Shown here piece after piece: positions 9,473 to 18,209 of a stretch of DNA of 64,000 bases. A program made the position numbers and the translations under genes. Every line of letters begins with the position of its first letter. Position 1 is the stretch's first letter. This DNA is from an uncultured Pelagibacteraceae bacterium (GTDB lineage Bacteria > Pseudomonadota > Alphaproteobacteria > Pelagibacterales > Pelagibacteraceae), in contig CACIPW010000001.1 of NCBI GenBank assembly GCA_902588635.1, positions 1 to 64,000 of the forward strand. The letters run 5' to 3'. The notes beneath the pieces were generated by a model. The model made no database searches, was not told the origin of the DNA, and saw only the letters and a program-made list of their open reading frames with translations.

Positions 9473-10564
9473 ATGAATGTATGTTTAATAGGCAATGGTT
9501 TAACAACCTTATCTTTAGGAAAAAACTTAATAAATAAGAAAATTAAAGTTTTTAACTATACAACAGACAATAAAACGAAAGCAAGAACCAGAACAATTGG
9601 GATCTCTAAAGATAATTTAGATTTTTTTAATAAGGAAATTATACAACTAAAAAAAAATATGACTTGGGATATTAAAAAAATAAATATTTATACTGAGAAA
9701 TATAAAGATCAAAAAATTTTTAATTTTGAAGAGACTACAAAAAACTTATTTTCTATGTTTAAAAATAGTGAAGTTGAAAAATATTTAGAAAAAAAATTAA
9801 AAAAAAATAAACTTTTTAAAAAAATTTTAATTAAAAATGATCAGTCTTTAAAAAAAGTTATAAATATGAATTTTGACTTAATTATAAATTGTGATGCTAA
9901 CAATATTATTGCAGAAGAATTTTTTTTTAGAAAAATTAATAAAAATTATAAAAGCAAAGCATTTACTTGTATTATTGAACATAAAAAAATTGTAAATAAT
10001 ACAGCTGCTCAAATTTTTACAAAAATAGGACCAATTGCCTTTTTACCCTTATCAAATTTTAAAACTTCTATAGTTTTTTCAGCAAATCTTAAAAATAAAA
10101 AATTTCATGATATGGAAATTTTAAAACTAATAAAATTTTACAATTATAAATATGAAATAATAAATTTTAGTAAATTAGAAAAATTTAATTTATTTTTTTC
10201 ATTATCAAGAAATTATTTTTATAGAAACATACTTGCATTTGGTGATGTTATTCATAGGGTACATCCACTCGCAGGTCAGGGTTTTAATATAACTTTAAGA
10301 GACATTAAAGTTCTTTCTGAGCTTATACAAAAAAGGATAGATCTGGGACTTCCCTTAGACAGCTCAATTTTTGAAGAGTTTGAAAATAGAACAAAACATT
10401 TAAATTATATATTTACATCATCTATAGATTTGATTTATGAATTTTTTAAATTTGATAATAAAATTAATAATAATATTTCAAAAGGACTCTTTAAATTTAT
10501 GAGTAACAATAAAAATCTTAATAAATTTTTTACTAGACAAGCAAATAAAGGTTTAGTTTTATAG
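9473..10564 (+). CDS. UbiH/COQ6-like FAD-dependent hydroxylase
   Basis: This is probably a flavin monooxygenase hydroxylating the ubiquinone ring. The clearest evidence is the second FAD motif GDVIHRVHPLAGQGFN near residue 260, the 'GDAAH..HP.aGqG.N' signature of the UbiH/UbiF/COQ6 family. The N-terminal nucleotide-binding loop is degenerate (LIGNGLTTLSLGKNL), and RTRTIGISK near residue 45 matches the 'R..al' stretch of UbiH. The protein is strongly lysine- and asparagine-rich and shorter (363 residues) than the usual 390-400. Which ring position it acts on cannot be told. Confidence 0.75.
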   Translation: MNVCLIGNGLTTLSLGKNLINKKIKVFNYTTDNKTKARTRTIGISKDNLDFFNKEIIQLKKNMTWDIKKINIYTEKYKDQKIFNFEETTKNLFSMFKNSEVEKYLEKKLKKNKLFKKILIKNDQSLKKVINMNFDLIINCDANNIIAEEFFFRKINKNYKSKAFTCIIEHKKIVNNTAAQIFTKIGPIAFLPLSNFKTSIVFSANLKNKKFHDMEILKLIKFYNYKYEIINFSKLEKFNLFFSLSRNYFYRNILAFGDVIHRVHPLAGQGFNITLRDIKVLSELIQKRIDLGLPLDSSIFEEFENRTKHLNYIFTSSIDLIYEFFKFDNKINNNISKGLFKFMSNNKNLNKFFTRQANKGLVL

Positions 10565-10566
10565 TT

Positions 10567-11211
10567 TTACTGAAGAGTATTATTATAAAAATTGTCAAAA
10601 ATATAAGTTTTAAGAATTTCTTCTAACTTTTCTTTTCTTAAATTTAAATTCTTTGTTTCTAATAATGTTTGCTTTTCTTCAAGAGAAAAAGGCGAAGCCA
10701 TAGCAAGTGTATTGATGGTTTGTTCTAAGTTTTGTTTTTTAAGTTCATTCCAATTAATTGAATAACCTCTTTTATCAAATAAATTTTTTAAGTCTTTAAA
10801 TATAAGTTGAAGATCTGAAAATTTTATTTCTTCTTTGTTTATTTTAATGTCATCTTGAAAATCATTAAAACTAATCTCACATTCACGGTAAGATTTCTCA
10901 TTTTTAATTTCTTTAATTATTTTAAATCTAGATAAACCATTTAATACAATTAGATACCTTCCATCTTCAGTTTCACTAAAACTGGTTATTTTTCCCAAGC
11001 ACCCAATATTATAAAGTTGATCTAAAGAATTTTCTAAATTTTTTTTTGGTTGAACCATACCAATTAATCTTGAGTCTTTCATGCTATCATTAACCATTTC
11101 AATATATCTTGGTTCAAAAATATTTAATGGAACATTAGTATTAGGAAAGAAAATAAAATTGGATAAAGGAAAAACAGAAATCTTATTGGGAAGTTTTTCT
11201 TTTTTATCCAT
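10567..11211 (-). CDS. Lon N-terminal substrate-binding domain protein
   Basis: The 214-residue protein consists only of a Lon protease N-terminal (LAN/PUA-like) domain with no ATPase or peptidase part. Typical features are ISVFPLSNFIFFPNTNVPLNIFEPRYIEMV at residues 11-40, IGMVQPKK near 50, GCLGKITSFSETEDGRYLIVLNGLSRFKI near 70-98, and a helical C-terminal half. Such proteins are common in alphaproteobacteria; the function is unknown, possibly peptide binding or regulation of Lon. It runs towards the UbiH-like gene, with 2 bases between stops. Confidence 0.88.
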   Translation of the reverse strand: MDKKEKLPNKISVFPLSNFIFFPNTNVPLNIFEPRYIEMVNDSMKDSRLIGMVQPKKNLENSLDQLYNIGCLGKITSFSETEDGRYLIVLNGLSRFKIIKEIKNEKSYRECEISFNDFQDDIKINKEEIKFSDLQLIFKDLKNLFDKRGYSINWNELKKQNLEQTINTLAMASPFSLEEKQTLLETKNLNLRKEKLEEILKTYIFDNFYNNTLQ

Positions 11212-11258
11212 AATATTTTTTACTAATTATAACATTAATGAATTTATTTTAATATTGC

Positions 11259-11287
11259 TTGCAATAAAAAAAACGTCTATTTATAAT
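11259..11287 (+). promoter_or_regulatory. Sigma-70-type promoter of tRNA-Gly
   Basis: TTGCAA at 11259-11264 and a perfect TATAAT at 11282-11287 are separated by exactly 17 bases. The predicted transcript start is about 11294, seven bases before the mature tRNA 5' end. This is the cleanest consensus promoter I found in the window. It probably also drives phhB. Confidence 0.75.
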
Positions 11288-11300
11288 AACTTTTTAATAA

Positions 11301-11375
11301 GCGGGCATAGCTCAGTGGTAGAGCGTCTCGTTGCCAACGAGAAGGTCGAGGGTTCGACCCCCTTTGCCCGCTCCA
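11301..11375 (+). tRNA. tRNA-Gly (GCC)
   Basis: A full cloverleaf can be drawn: acceptor stem GCGGGCA/TGCCCGC, D arm GCTC-AGTGGTA-GAGC, anticodon stem TCTCG/CGAGA around the loop TTGCCAA with anticodon GCC at 11333-11335, variable loop AGGTC, and T arm with the TTCGACC loop. The discriminator is T at 11372, and CCA is encoded at 11373-11375. It reads glycine GGC/GGU codons. The phhB start lies only 12 bases downstream. Confidence 0.97.
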
Positions 11376-11387
11376 TGAGCAAAATTT

Positions 11388-11726
11388 ATGAGCGATTTAT
11401 CTGAAAAAAAATGTATTCCATGTGAAGGTGGTACACTCCCATTTGATACAACTGAAATACATAAATATTTAAAAAAAGTAGATGGATGGGATGTAAAAGA
11501 AGATCAATCTAAAAATTTTTACTTAATGAAAGAATTCAAATTTAAAAATTTTTTAAAAAGTCAAAATTTTGTAAGTAAAGTTGGAGAAATTGCAGAAAAA
11601 GAAGGTCATCATCCTGATATATGGTTTGGGTGGGGATATGCAAAGATTAAAATTTTTACTCATGCAATTAAAGGTTTAGCAGAAAGTGATTTTATACTCG
11701 CAGCAAAAATTGATAAAATACTTTAA
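11388..11726 (+). CDS. phhB: 4a-hydroxytetrahydrobiopterin dehydratase
   Basis: The enzyme (pterin-4a-carbinolamine dehydratase) recycles the cofactor of aromatic amino acid hydroxylases. The 112-residue protein has the N-terminal KKCIPCEGGTLPF and the active-site block AEKEGHHPDIWFGWGYAKI near residues 64-82, with the histidine pair and the later histidine in IFTHAIKG. The start at 11388 is only 12 bases after the tRNA CCA end, so it is probably cotranscribed with the tRNA. No Shine-Dalgarno sequence is visible. Its stop overlaps the convergent purH stop in a TTAA palindrome. Confidence 0.93.
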   Translation: MSDLSEKKCIPCEGGTLPFDTTEIHKYLKKVDGWDVKEDQSKNFYLMKEFKFKNFLKSQNFVSKVGEIAEKEGHHPDIWFGWGYAKIKIFTHAIKGLAESDFILAAKIDKIL

Positions 11727-13264
11727 TGACGAAAGTGTCTTGTCTTAGAAAAAACTAAAATTGTACCAGTTTCATTTGCAAATTTGATTATTTCTTTATC
11801 TCTAATTGAGCCAGATGGTTGAATTATTGCTGATACCCCAGAATGAACTAAAGTTTCGATGCCATCTACGAATGGGAAAAATGCGTCAGAGGCAGCAATA
11901 ATTCTGCTGTTACTTTTAAAGTCTTGAAATTGTTTCATTTTGTTAATAGCAATTTTACAACTATCTAACCTGCTTGGCTGTCCTGATCCTATGCCAACTG
12001 CTGAATCATTATTAACTAAAACTATTGCGTTTGATTTTACAAATCTACAAACATTAAATGCAAACAACAAATTATCAAAAGTTTTATTGTCTGGTTTTGA
12101 TTTAGATACAATTTTAAAATCTTTTTTTGAAAAAATTTTATTGTCAGCTGACTGAACTAAAAAACTATTAAAATTTGTAATTATATTTTGAGTATCTTTT
12201 AATTTTAAATCTTTAGCATCAATTATTCTTAAGTTTTTCTTCCTTTTTAAGATTTTAAGAGCATCTTTATCTATTTCGTTTCCAATAACCACTTCCAAAA
12301 ATATTTTATTTAGCTCTACTGCTAACTTTTTATTAATTTTGAAATTACAAGAAACTATTCCGCCAAAAGCACTAACGGGGTCACATTTTAAAGCTAATTT
12401 ATAACTTTTTAACTTATCTTTATTTATTGAAACTCCACATGGATTTGCATGTTTTACAATTACAGTTCCTATATTTTTTGGTAATGATTTCGAAATCACT
12501 AGTGCAGAAAAAATGTCGTTATAATTATTATAGCTTAATTGTTTACCATTTAATTGTTTAATTTTTAAACTTTCTTCTTTTGAATAAATAGCAGATTCTT
12601 GATGAGGATTTTCACCATATCTTAATTTTTCTACTAAATTTCCATGTATCACTTTTTTACTAGGAAATTTATTTCCAGATATATTGTTAAAATAGTTTGC
12701 AATTATTGAGTCATAATATGCCGTTTCTACAAAAGCATTTTCGGACATTTTTTGTCTGAACTTTAAAGATGTTCCACCTTTGTTATAATTTAACTCATTA
12801 ATTAGATTTGAATATTGGCTAGGTTTTGTAATTACAGTTACAAAATTATAATTTTTTGCAGCTGCTCTAACCATTGTTGGCCCACCAACATCAATATTTT
12901 CAATTATCTTAAGGTGATTTTTTGTTTTTTTTAAAATATTTTCAAATGGGTAAAAATTCACAATAACTAAATCGATTTCCTTAAATTTATTTTTTAATAA
13001 TTGTTTTTTGTGTAATTTATTTTTTCTCTTGCTTAAAATTCCCGCATGTATTTTTGGATGCAATGTTTTAACTCTTCCATCTAAGATTTCTGAAAATTTA
13101 GTATAATTAGAAATTTCAGTACATTTATATTTAAGTTTTTTTATTTCTTTGTAGGTTCCTCCAGAGCTAATTATTTCTATTTTGTATTTATTTAGAGTTT
13201 TTAAAATAGAACGTAAATTTTCTTTATTTGATAAGGAAATTATTGCTCTTTTAATCTTTTTCAT
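11723..13264 (-). CDS. purH: Bifunctional AICAR transformylase / IMP cyclohydrolase
   Basis: PurH performs the last two steps of IMP synthesis. The N-terminal IMP cyclohydrolase domain (residues 1-190) shows SGGTYKEIK, LDGRVKTLHPKIHAGIL and NIDVGGPTMVRAAAKN; the C-terminal AICAR transformylase domain shows LRYGENPHQ near residue 215, VKHANPCGVS near 268 and DAFFPFVDGIE near the end. Its 513 residues match the family. It overlaps the upstream heparinase-like gene by 4 bases, so it is the distal gene of the minus-strand rpe-heparinase-purH unit. Its substrate AICAR is also the by-product of HisHF. Confidence 0.97.
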   Translation of the reverse strand: MKKIKRAIISLSNKENLRSILKTLNKYKIEIISSGGTYKEIKKLKYKCTEISNYTKFSEILDGRVKTLHPKIHAGILSKRKNKLHKKQLLKNKFKEIDLVIVNFYPFENILKKTKNHLKIIENIDVGGPTMVRAAAKNYNFVTVITKPSQYSNLINELNYNKGGTSLKFRQKMSENAFVETAYYDSIIANYFNNISGNKFPSKKVIHGNLVEKLRYGENPHQESAIYSKEESLKIKQLNGKQLSYNNYNDIFSALVISKSLPKNIGTVIVKHANPCGVSINKDKLKSYKLALKCDPVSAFGGIVSCNFKINKKLAVELNKIFLEVVIGNEIDKDALKILKRKKNLRIIDAKDLKLKDTQNIITNFNSFLVQSADNKIFSKKDFKIVSKSKPDNKTFDNLLFAFNVCRFVKSNAIVLVNNDSAVGIGSGQPSRLDSCKIAINKMKQFQDFKSNSRIIAASDAFFPFVDGIETLVHSGVSAIIQPSGSIRDKEIIKFANETGTILVFSKTRHFRH

Positions 13265-14895
13265 GAAATTTTATTTATTTCCCATTTTATATTCTGATTT
13301 TCATTTTGAGTCATGCTAGAAATAAATATATTTTTATTTTCTGTATAAGAACTTTTTTTTCCAAAATATAGACCGGTTTCTAAATTAATTTTATGATTAT
13401 TACATGTGAATTTCCAACCTTCATTACCTACTTCTATAAATATTGACTTACTATCTTGAGTTTTCATAATTTTTGAAGATGGTTGTAAATGAAAACGTAT
13501 TTCAAAATTTGTACTTTTATAATTTTTTTTCTTTATCAATGTATCCGTTCCAATAAATTTGTTATGTTCGGGGAAGAATTCGATTTTTCTTTCATGTATA
13601 ATACCGTATTTTTTAAGATATCCATTGTGTGAAGCTATAATATTCCAATAGTTTTTTTCAAATGCACTAGATTTATTCAAAATTTTTAACCCTTTTTCAA
13701 TTATTGAACTTTTGTTTCCAATTTTTCTTAATTTACAAGATGAATTGTTATCAATTATTAGCGTGCTATGAGTTGCGGTAGATTTTGATAATTCGTTTAG
13801 CTTATGGTTATAGTTTTGAAAATATCCTGAGTTACATATTATTTTTTTTCCATTCGATATAATTTCAAAAGATAAAGTTCCTGATTGATAATCTTTAGAA
13901 AATTTTTTTTCTGGACTTGAGCCAACATCCATTATTAATGCAATTTTTTTATTTTTTTGAATTGAATAGCCTCCTATTTCTTGATTTTCATTTTTAAATT
14001 TATAACCAAATCTTGAAAGATAATTATCAAAATCATTATTATTAATTTCATGATTTCCATTAAAAAGTATGCTTTGTTTTAAGCTTTGACAAATTAATGA
14101 GTAAGCATTACCCAAGTTATATATTGTTTCATCTATAAATTCGGGAATATCTGTTTGAGAGTCTTTTAGCCACTCTCTTATTAAAATACAATATTTATAG
14201 TAAAAATTTAGTTGTCTTATGTTTCTTGTTTTTGGAAAACCTTCCACATCTAAAGAATATTTAATTATTTTTTTAAAAATGCTTAAGCCAGATTCTAAAT
14301 ACTTCGAATTATCTTGATAAGATATGCCCACAAGAATAATAGATGCACAACCAATAATTTTATCATCAAAATTTTGTGATCTTTCAATTTCATTTATCAA
14401 ATGATTTGTTTGTTTTTGTACAATATTGTTAAATATTTTTTTATAATCTTCACTACTATCTTCATAAGTTAGTTTTGCATTTGATAACCAGGCTATAATT
14501 CTTTTAGAGATGATATCAATTTCCCAGTTTTTTGAATTATATTTGTTATTAGAATTTATCCAGTTAAGAATTATTGATTGTGTTATTTTTTTAGATGACT
14601 TCAAATCTAGTGTAAACAACCAGAAAAAATTATGCAATTTTTCATAGTCTTTTTTTGTAATATTTTTATTTTCCCAAATAGAGTTTAAATAAAAATCTTC
14701 AATTTTATTTTTCTTTTTTTTATATTTTATTATGCAGTCTATTAAACCAGGATCTGGTTTATATTCTAAATTTCTATTTTCAATTTTAGAAATTTTTTTA
14801 TTATAAATAATTGAATTTAAATAAAAATTTCGTGTTTTATTTGCAAAGAAAAAAAAAAATTGATTTATATAATTAAATGAATTTTTTAAAATCAT
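13261..14895 (-). CDS. Heparinase II/III-like protein
   Basis: The 544-residue protein has an all-alpha N-terminal half and a C-terminal beta-rich half like heparinase II/III. Recognisable pieces are FNGNHEINNNDFDN near residue 275, GGYSIQKNKKIALIMDVGSSPE near residue 307 and the histidine-containing SKSTATHSTLIIDN near residue 360. Genes of this family sit beside rpe and purH in many alphaproteobacteria and probably do not act on heparin; a polysaccharide lyase role in envelope glycan turnover is possible but unproven. No signal peptide is obvious. It is lysine-, asparagine- and isoleucine-rich like its neighbours. Confidence 0.8.
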   Translation of the reverse strand: MILKNSFNYINQFFFFFANKTRNFYLNSIIYNKKISKIENRNLEYKPDPGLIDCIIKYKKKKNKIEDFYLNSIWENKNITKKDYEKLHNFFWLFTLDLKSSKKITQSIILNWINSNNKYNSKNWEIDIISKRIIAWLSNAKLTYEDSSEDYKKIFNNIVQKQTNHLINEIERSQNFDDKIIGCASIILVGISYQDNSKYLESGLSIFKKIIKYSLDVEGFPKTRNIRQLNFYYKYCILIREWLKDSQTDIPEFIDETIYNLGNAYSLICQSLKQSILFNGNHEINNNDFDNYLSRFGYKFKNENQEIGGYSIQKNKKIALIMDVGSSPEKKFSKDYQSGTLSFEIISNGKKIICNSGYFQNYNHKLNELSKSTATHSTLIIDNNSSCKLRKIGNKSSIIEKGLKILNKSSAFEKNYWNIIASHNGYLKKYGIIHERKIEFFPEHNKFIGTDTLIKKKNYKSTNFEIRFHLQPSSKIMKTQDSKSIFIEVGNEGWKFTCNNHKINLETGLYFGKKSSYTENKNIFISSMTQNENQNIKWEINKIS

Positions 14896-14901
14896 TTTAT
14901 G

Positions 14902-15561
14902 TTAACTTAACTTTAAAGTATCAATATTTTTTTTAATATCACCATTATTGCTTTTGAATATTGTTGTTCCCGAAACAAGTATATTTGCTCCTGCATTTAT
15001 TAAACTTTTGCTATTTTCAAAATTTATCCCACCGTCAACCTCAATATCAAAATTTAAATTATTTTTTTCTTTTATTATTTTTAAATCTTTAATTTTACTT
15101 ATGATATCAGGAATAAATTTTTGCCCACCAAACCCTGGATGAACACTCATAATTAAGATCAAGTCTATATCAGTTAAAAAATTTTTAATTAAATCAATTT
15201 TTGTATCTGGATTTAAAGAAACACCTACCTTTTTATTAAAACTTTTTATAAGATTGATTGAATCTTTTAAATTATCAGTTGCTTCTGGATGTATAGTTAT
15301 AATATCAGCCCCAGCATCTGCATAGTCTTTAATATATTTATGAACTGGAGATATCATCAAGTGAACATCAAAAATCAAATCTGTATACTTTCTTAAACTT
15401 TTAATTACAGGTGGACCTATTGTTAAATTTGGCACGAAGTGACCATCCATAACATCAACATGTATCATGTCTGCTCCTCCTACCTCTAATCTTTTGATTT
15501 CTTTTCCTAATTGACTAAAGTCACCTGATAATATTGATGGAGAAATTTTTATTTTTTTCAT
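14902..15561 (-). CDS. rpe: Ribulose-phosphate 3-epimerase
   Basis: Rpe interconverts ribulose 5-phosphate and xylulose 5-phosphate. The 219-residue TIM barrel shows SPSILSGDFSQLG near the start, HVDVMDGHFVPNLTIGPPVI near residue 34 with metal-binding His and Asp, FDVHLMI near 65, MSVHPGFGGQ near 139 and the catalytic aspartate in EVDGGIN near 175. It is the first gene of the unit running into the heparinase-like gene and purH. Confidence 0.97.
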   Translation of the reverse strand: MKKIKISPSILSGDFSQLGKEIKRLEVGGADMIHVDVMDGHFVPNLTIGPPVIKSLRKYTDLIFDVHLMISPVHKYIKDYADAGADIITIHPEATDNLKDSINLIKSFNKKVGVSLNPDTKIDLIKNFLTDIDLILIMSVHPGFGGQKFIPDIISKIKDLKIIKEKNNLNFDIEVDGGINFENSKSLINAGANILVSGTTIFKSNNGDIKKNIDTLKLS

Positions 15562-15605
15562 TGATTGCTAGATTAACTAGTATCAATTTTAGTTTTTAAT
15601 TTGAA

Positions 15606-15956
15606 TTAATTTTTGCCGAAAATTTGGTAAATTTGTGCCGCTATTTCACTTTCTAGCGGAAAAGATAGCATACCCATGACAGAATACCCTAATAAATATG
15701 GCATTAGGTAAAATCTAAACATGAAAAAAAACCAAGCCACATAAAGTGGAATAATAGGTCTTATTATAAATGAAGGAGTTATTGGTTTGAATAAATTTAT
15801 TAAAGGATCTGTTAATTTTACAAATATTTTCATGAAAAAAAACTCAGAATCTTCTCTTTGGAAGATATTCATCGCTACTCTTCCAATTAATGTCCACATA
15901 ATCATACCCATTACATAATCAATTAAATAGACTAGAGGATGAAAGTTTGCAGACAT
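15606..15956 (-). CDS. YggT-type membrane protein
   Basis: This 116-residue protein has three or so hydrophobic segments and the YggT-like stretch KLTDPLINLFKPITPSF near residues 47-63, which parallels LTDPILNKIRRFLP in the clearer YggT protein at 27516. Aromatic and methionine content is high. YggT proteins are small inner-membrane proteins with a suggested link to ion homeostasis or cell division; no activity is known. It lies downstream of the symporter genes, but an intrinsic terminator separates them. Confidence 0.65.
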   Translation of the reverse strand: MSANFHPLVYLIDYVMGMIMWTLIGRVAMNIFQREDSEFFFMKIFVKLTDPLINLFKPITPSFIIRPIIPLYVAWFFFMFRFYLMPYLLGYSVMGMLSFPLESEIAAQIYQIFGKN

Positions 15957-15975
15957 TGAAGACTTTTAAAATTAA

Positions 15976-15999
15976 AAGGGGCGAAATTTATCGCCCCTT
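15976..15999 (-). terminator. Intrinsic terminator after the symporter genes
   Basis: A perfect 9-bp stem, AAGGGGCGA/TCGCCCCTT, closes a 6-base loop. On the minus strand it comes 14 bases after the symporter stop and is followed by TTTTAATTTT. Five consecutive G/C pairs stand out in this AT-rich region. It should end the DUF4212-symporter transcript before the YggT gene. Confidence 0.85.
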
Positions 16000-16013
16000 A
16001 AAATTATAATTAT

Positions 16014-17828
16014 TTAGTGTTGTTTGCCAAGTACTGTTTTACCGCTAGGTATACGTACTTCGTCAACCATTCTTTGAGTAGCAGCGTCTGGTGCTTTAGT
16101 CATTAAACTAACAACAACCATAGATACTAAACTAACTGCTGATCCAACTATTCCGAATGTAAGTTGAGTAACACCCCAGAATCCTGCTCCACCATTACGT
16201 ACCCAAATTAGATACGCAGTACCAGAGATTAGACCTAGAAGCATTCCTGCAACTGCGCCCGGTGCATTTGCTCTCTTCCACCATACTCCTAGTACAAGTG
16301 GGAAGAACAATCCTGACATCGCAAAGTCAAAAGCCCAGATAACCGAACCTAAGATACCTTGGATCTCTAATGCAGCAATAGAAGCTCCAGCAAAACCAAT
16401 TATGAAAAGTAGTACCCTTGCAACAATTAGTCTTTTTGCAGTTTCTGCTTTAGGGTCAATGATCTTGTAATACAAGTCATGAGATAAAGCATTTGCAATT
16501 GCTAAAACTAAACCATCAGCAGTAGACATGGCTGCAGCCATACCTCCAGCAGCAACTAGTCCTGAAATTACATAAGGTAGTCCAGCAATTTCCGGTGTAG
16601 CTAATACAACGGCTTTACCACCCATGAAAAACTCATTTAATTCAAGTGTTCCATTTCCGTTAAAGTCGCTTACAAACATTAAGTTTGCTTGATTCCAGTT
16701 TTGATACCAATCTATATTTTGAACATCAGCTATTGATTTACCAATAATTCCTGTTGAAAGTGTTGGATCCATCAATGATAGTTTTGATAATGTAGCTAAC
16801 ATTGGTGCTGAAGAGTAAAGTAGGAATATAAAGAATAATGACCAACCTACTGATCTTCTAGCAGTTTTTACACTTGGAGTAGTAAAATATCTCATCATAA
16901 CGTGTGGTAATGAAGCTGTTCCAGCCATCATACAAACCGCTAATGAAATAAATTTCCAAGGTGTAGTGTTAACTGACGAGTGAGCTTTAGTTATACCCGC
17001 TAAGCCTTTTGGTACTGTAGCTAAATCAGCTGCAGAGTTTTTAGTAAATCCAAATTGACCCTCTAGTTCAGCAATTCTAGCTACTTCATCTGCTAGCATT
17101 AAGTGCGGAAATACACCAGCACCCATTTTATTACTAATCCAGAATACAGGTAACAAGTACGCTATGATTAACACAATGTATTGTGCAACCTGCGTCCATG
17201 TAACTGCTCTCATTCCACCAAGCATAGAACAAAGTAATATACTTGCTAATCCAACGTACACAGCTAATTTAAAAGGAATATCTAGTGCTACCGAAGCAAT
17301 AGTTCCTGTTGCATTAATTTGTGCAGTCACATAAGTAAATGAAGCTACAGTTAAAACTATAACGGCACTTACCCTTGCTAAGTTACCACCATATCTTGTA
17401 CCAATGAAATCTGGAACCGTATAACATCCAAATTTTCTTAAGTAAGGTGCCAACAAAGACGCAACAAGTACGTATCCACCTGTCCATCCAACTAACAACG
17501 CCATATATCCGTAGCCTTTAAAGTAAATTCCACCTGCCATTGCAACGAATGAAGCACCAGACATCCAGTCTGCTGCAGTAGCCATTCCGTTAAATACAGT
17601 TGGTACTTGTCTACCTGCTACATAGTACGCATCTAGTTGAAGTGTACGAGATAAATAACCAATTATTGCATAGATTGAAACGGTAAAAGCAACGAAAAAG
17701 ATACCTATCAATTTCGCTGACATACCCGCCTGCTCTGCTATAGCCATTAAGATTATGAATACAAGGAAACCTCCTGTGTATATTCCATAAACTTTTGGCA
17801 GATTATCTATAAATTTTCCCTTAATCAT
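16014..17828 (-). CDS. Sodium:solute symporter, acetate-type large subunit
   Basis: This SSS-family protein of 604 residues has about 13 membrane helices. It resembles ActP-like cation/acetate symporters: YYVAGRQVPTVFNGMATAADWMSGASFV near residues 68-95, VPDFIGTRYGG near 140 and TASLPHVMMRYFTTPSV near 305 are typical. Pairing with a DUF4212 small subunit marks the two-component subgroup whose members transport short carboxylates. With acs about 1 kb away on the same strand, acetate is the best substrate guess, but another small acid is possible. Its codon use is less AT-biased than that of its neighbours, which suggests high expression. A terminator follows. Confidence 0.9.
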   Translation of the reverse strand: MIKGKFIDNLPKVYGIYTGGFLVFIILMAIAEQAGMSAKLIGIFFVAFTVSIYAIIGYLSRTLQLDAYYVAGRQVPTVFNGMATAADWMSGASFVAMAGGIYFKGYGYMALLVGWTGGYVLVASLLAPYLRKFGCYTVPDFIGTRYGGNLARVSAVIVLTVASFTYVTAQINATGTIASVALDIPFKLAVYVGLASILLCSMLGGMRAVTWTQVAQYIVLIIAYLLPVFWISNKMGAGVFPHLMLADEVARIAELEGQFGFTKNSAADLATVPKGLAGITKAHSSVNTTPWKFISLAVCMMAGTASLPHVMMRYFTTPSVKTARRSVGWSLFFIFLLYSSAPMLATLSKLSLMDPTLSTGIIGKSIADVQNIDWYQNWNQANLMFVSDFNGNGTLELNEFFMGGKAVVLATPEIAGLPYVISGLVAAGGMAAAMSTADGLVLAIANALSHDLYYKIIDPKAETAKRLIVARVLLFIIGFAGASIAALEIQGILGSVIWAFDFAMSGLFFPLVLGVWWKRANAPGAVAGMLLGLISGTAYLIWVRNGGAGFWGVTQLTFGIVGSAVSLVSMVVVSLMTKAPDAATQRMVDEVRIPSGKTVLGKQH

Positions 17829-18091
17829 TAATCATCTCCTTTTTCGGTATAGCCAAACTCTGCATCTATTTTTTCTTGTTGATTTGCAAACCAAAAAATA
17901 AGTATTACAAAAATTCCAAGTGACCCTTGGCATGTCATGTAGTATGACAATGGATATCCAAGAGGTCTAAAACTAGACGCTTCCATTTCGGCTCCGAAGA
18001 AAAAGATGCCAATTGAGAATACAAACCAAATTGCTAAAGTTACGAACAGCAAATTTCTGGTTTTTTCCCAGTGTTTTTCTTGTTTTGACAT
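17828..18091 (-). CDS. DUF4212 small subunit of sodium:solute symporter
   Basis: The 87-residue protein has two membrane helices (LLFVTLAIWFVFSIGIFFFG and GSLGIFVILIFWFA) and the conserved LGYPLSYYMTCQGSLG between them, which is the DUF4212 pattern. It shares one base with the start of the large symporter gene. It has one of the strongest ribosome-binding sites in the window, GGGAGGA about 6 bases before the ATG (minus strand, 18097-18103). It is presumably needed for assembly or function of the large subunit. Confidence 0.9.
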   Translation of the reverse strand: MSKQEKHWEKTRNLLFVTLAIWFVFSIGIFFFGAEMEASSFRPLGYPLSYYMTCQGSLGIFVILIFWFANQQEKIDAEFGYTEKGDD

Positions 18092-18209
18092 TTTTTATCC
18101 TCCCTATAGGTTAAAAAAAAAGGATTCATACATATTATACTGTAGATTGAAACCCCTAAAAATCTATAATAAATGGGAATTTTATATTATATAACAACCT
18201 GAGGTAGCA

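Noticed and set aside
11081-11404. 107-codon plus-strand ORF running through tRNA-Gly
   Set aside because: It overlaps the Lon-N-domain gene in antisense and reads through the tRNA; the encoded segment is the translated tRNA sequence.
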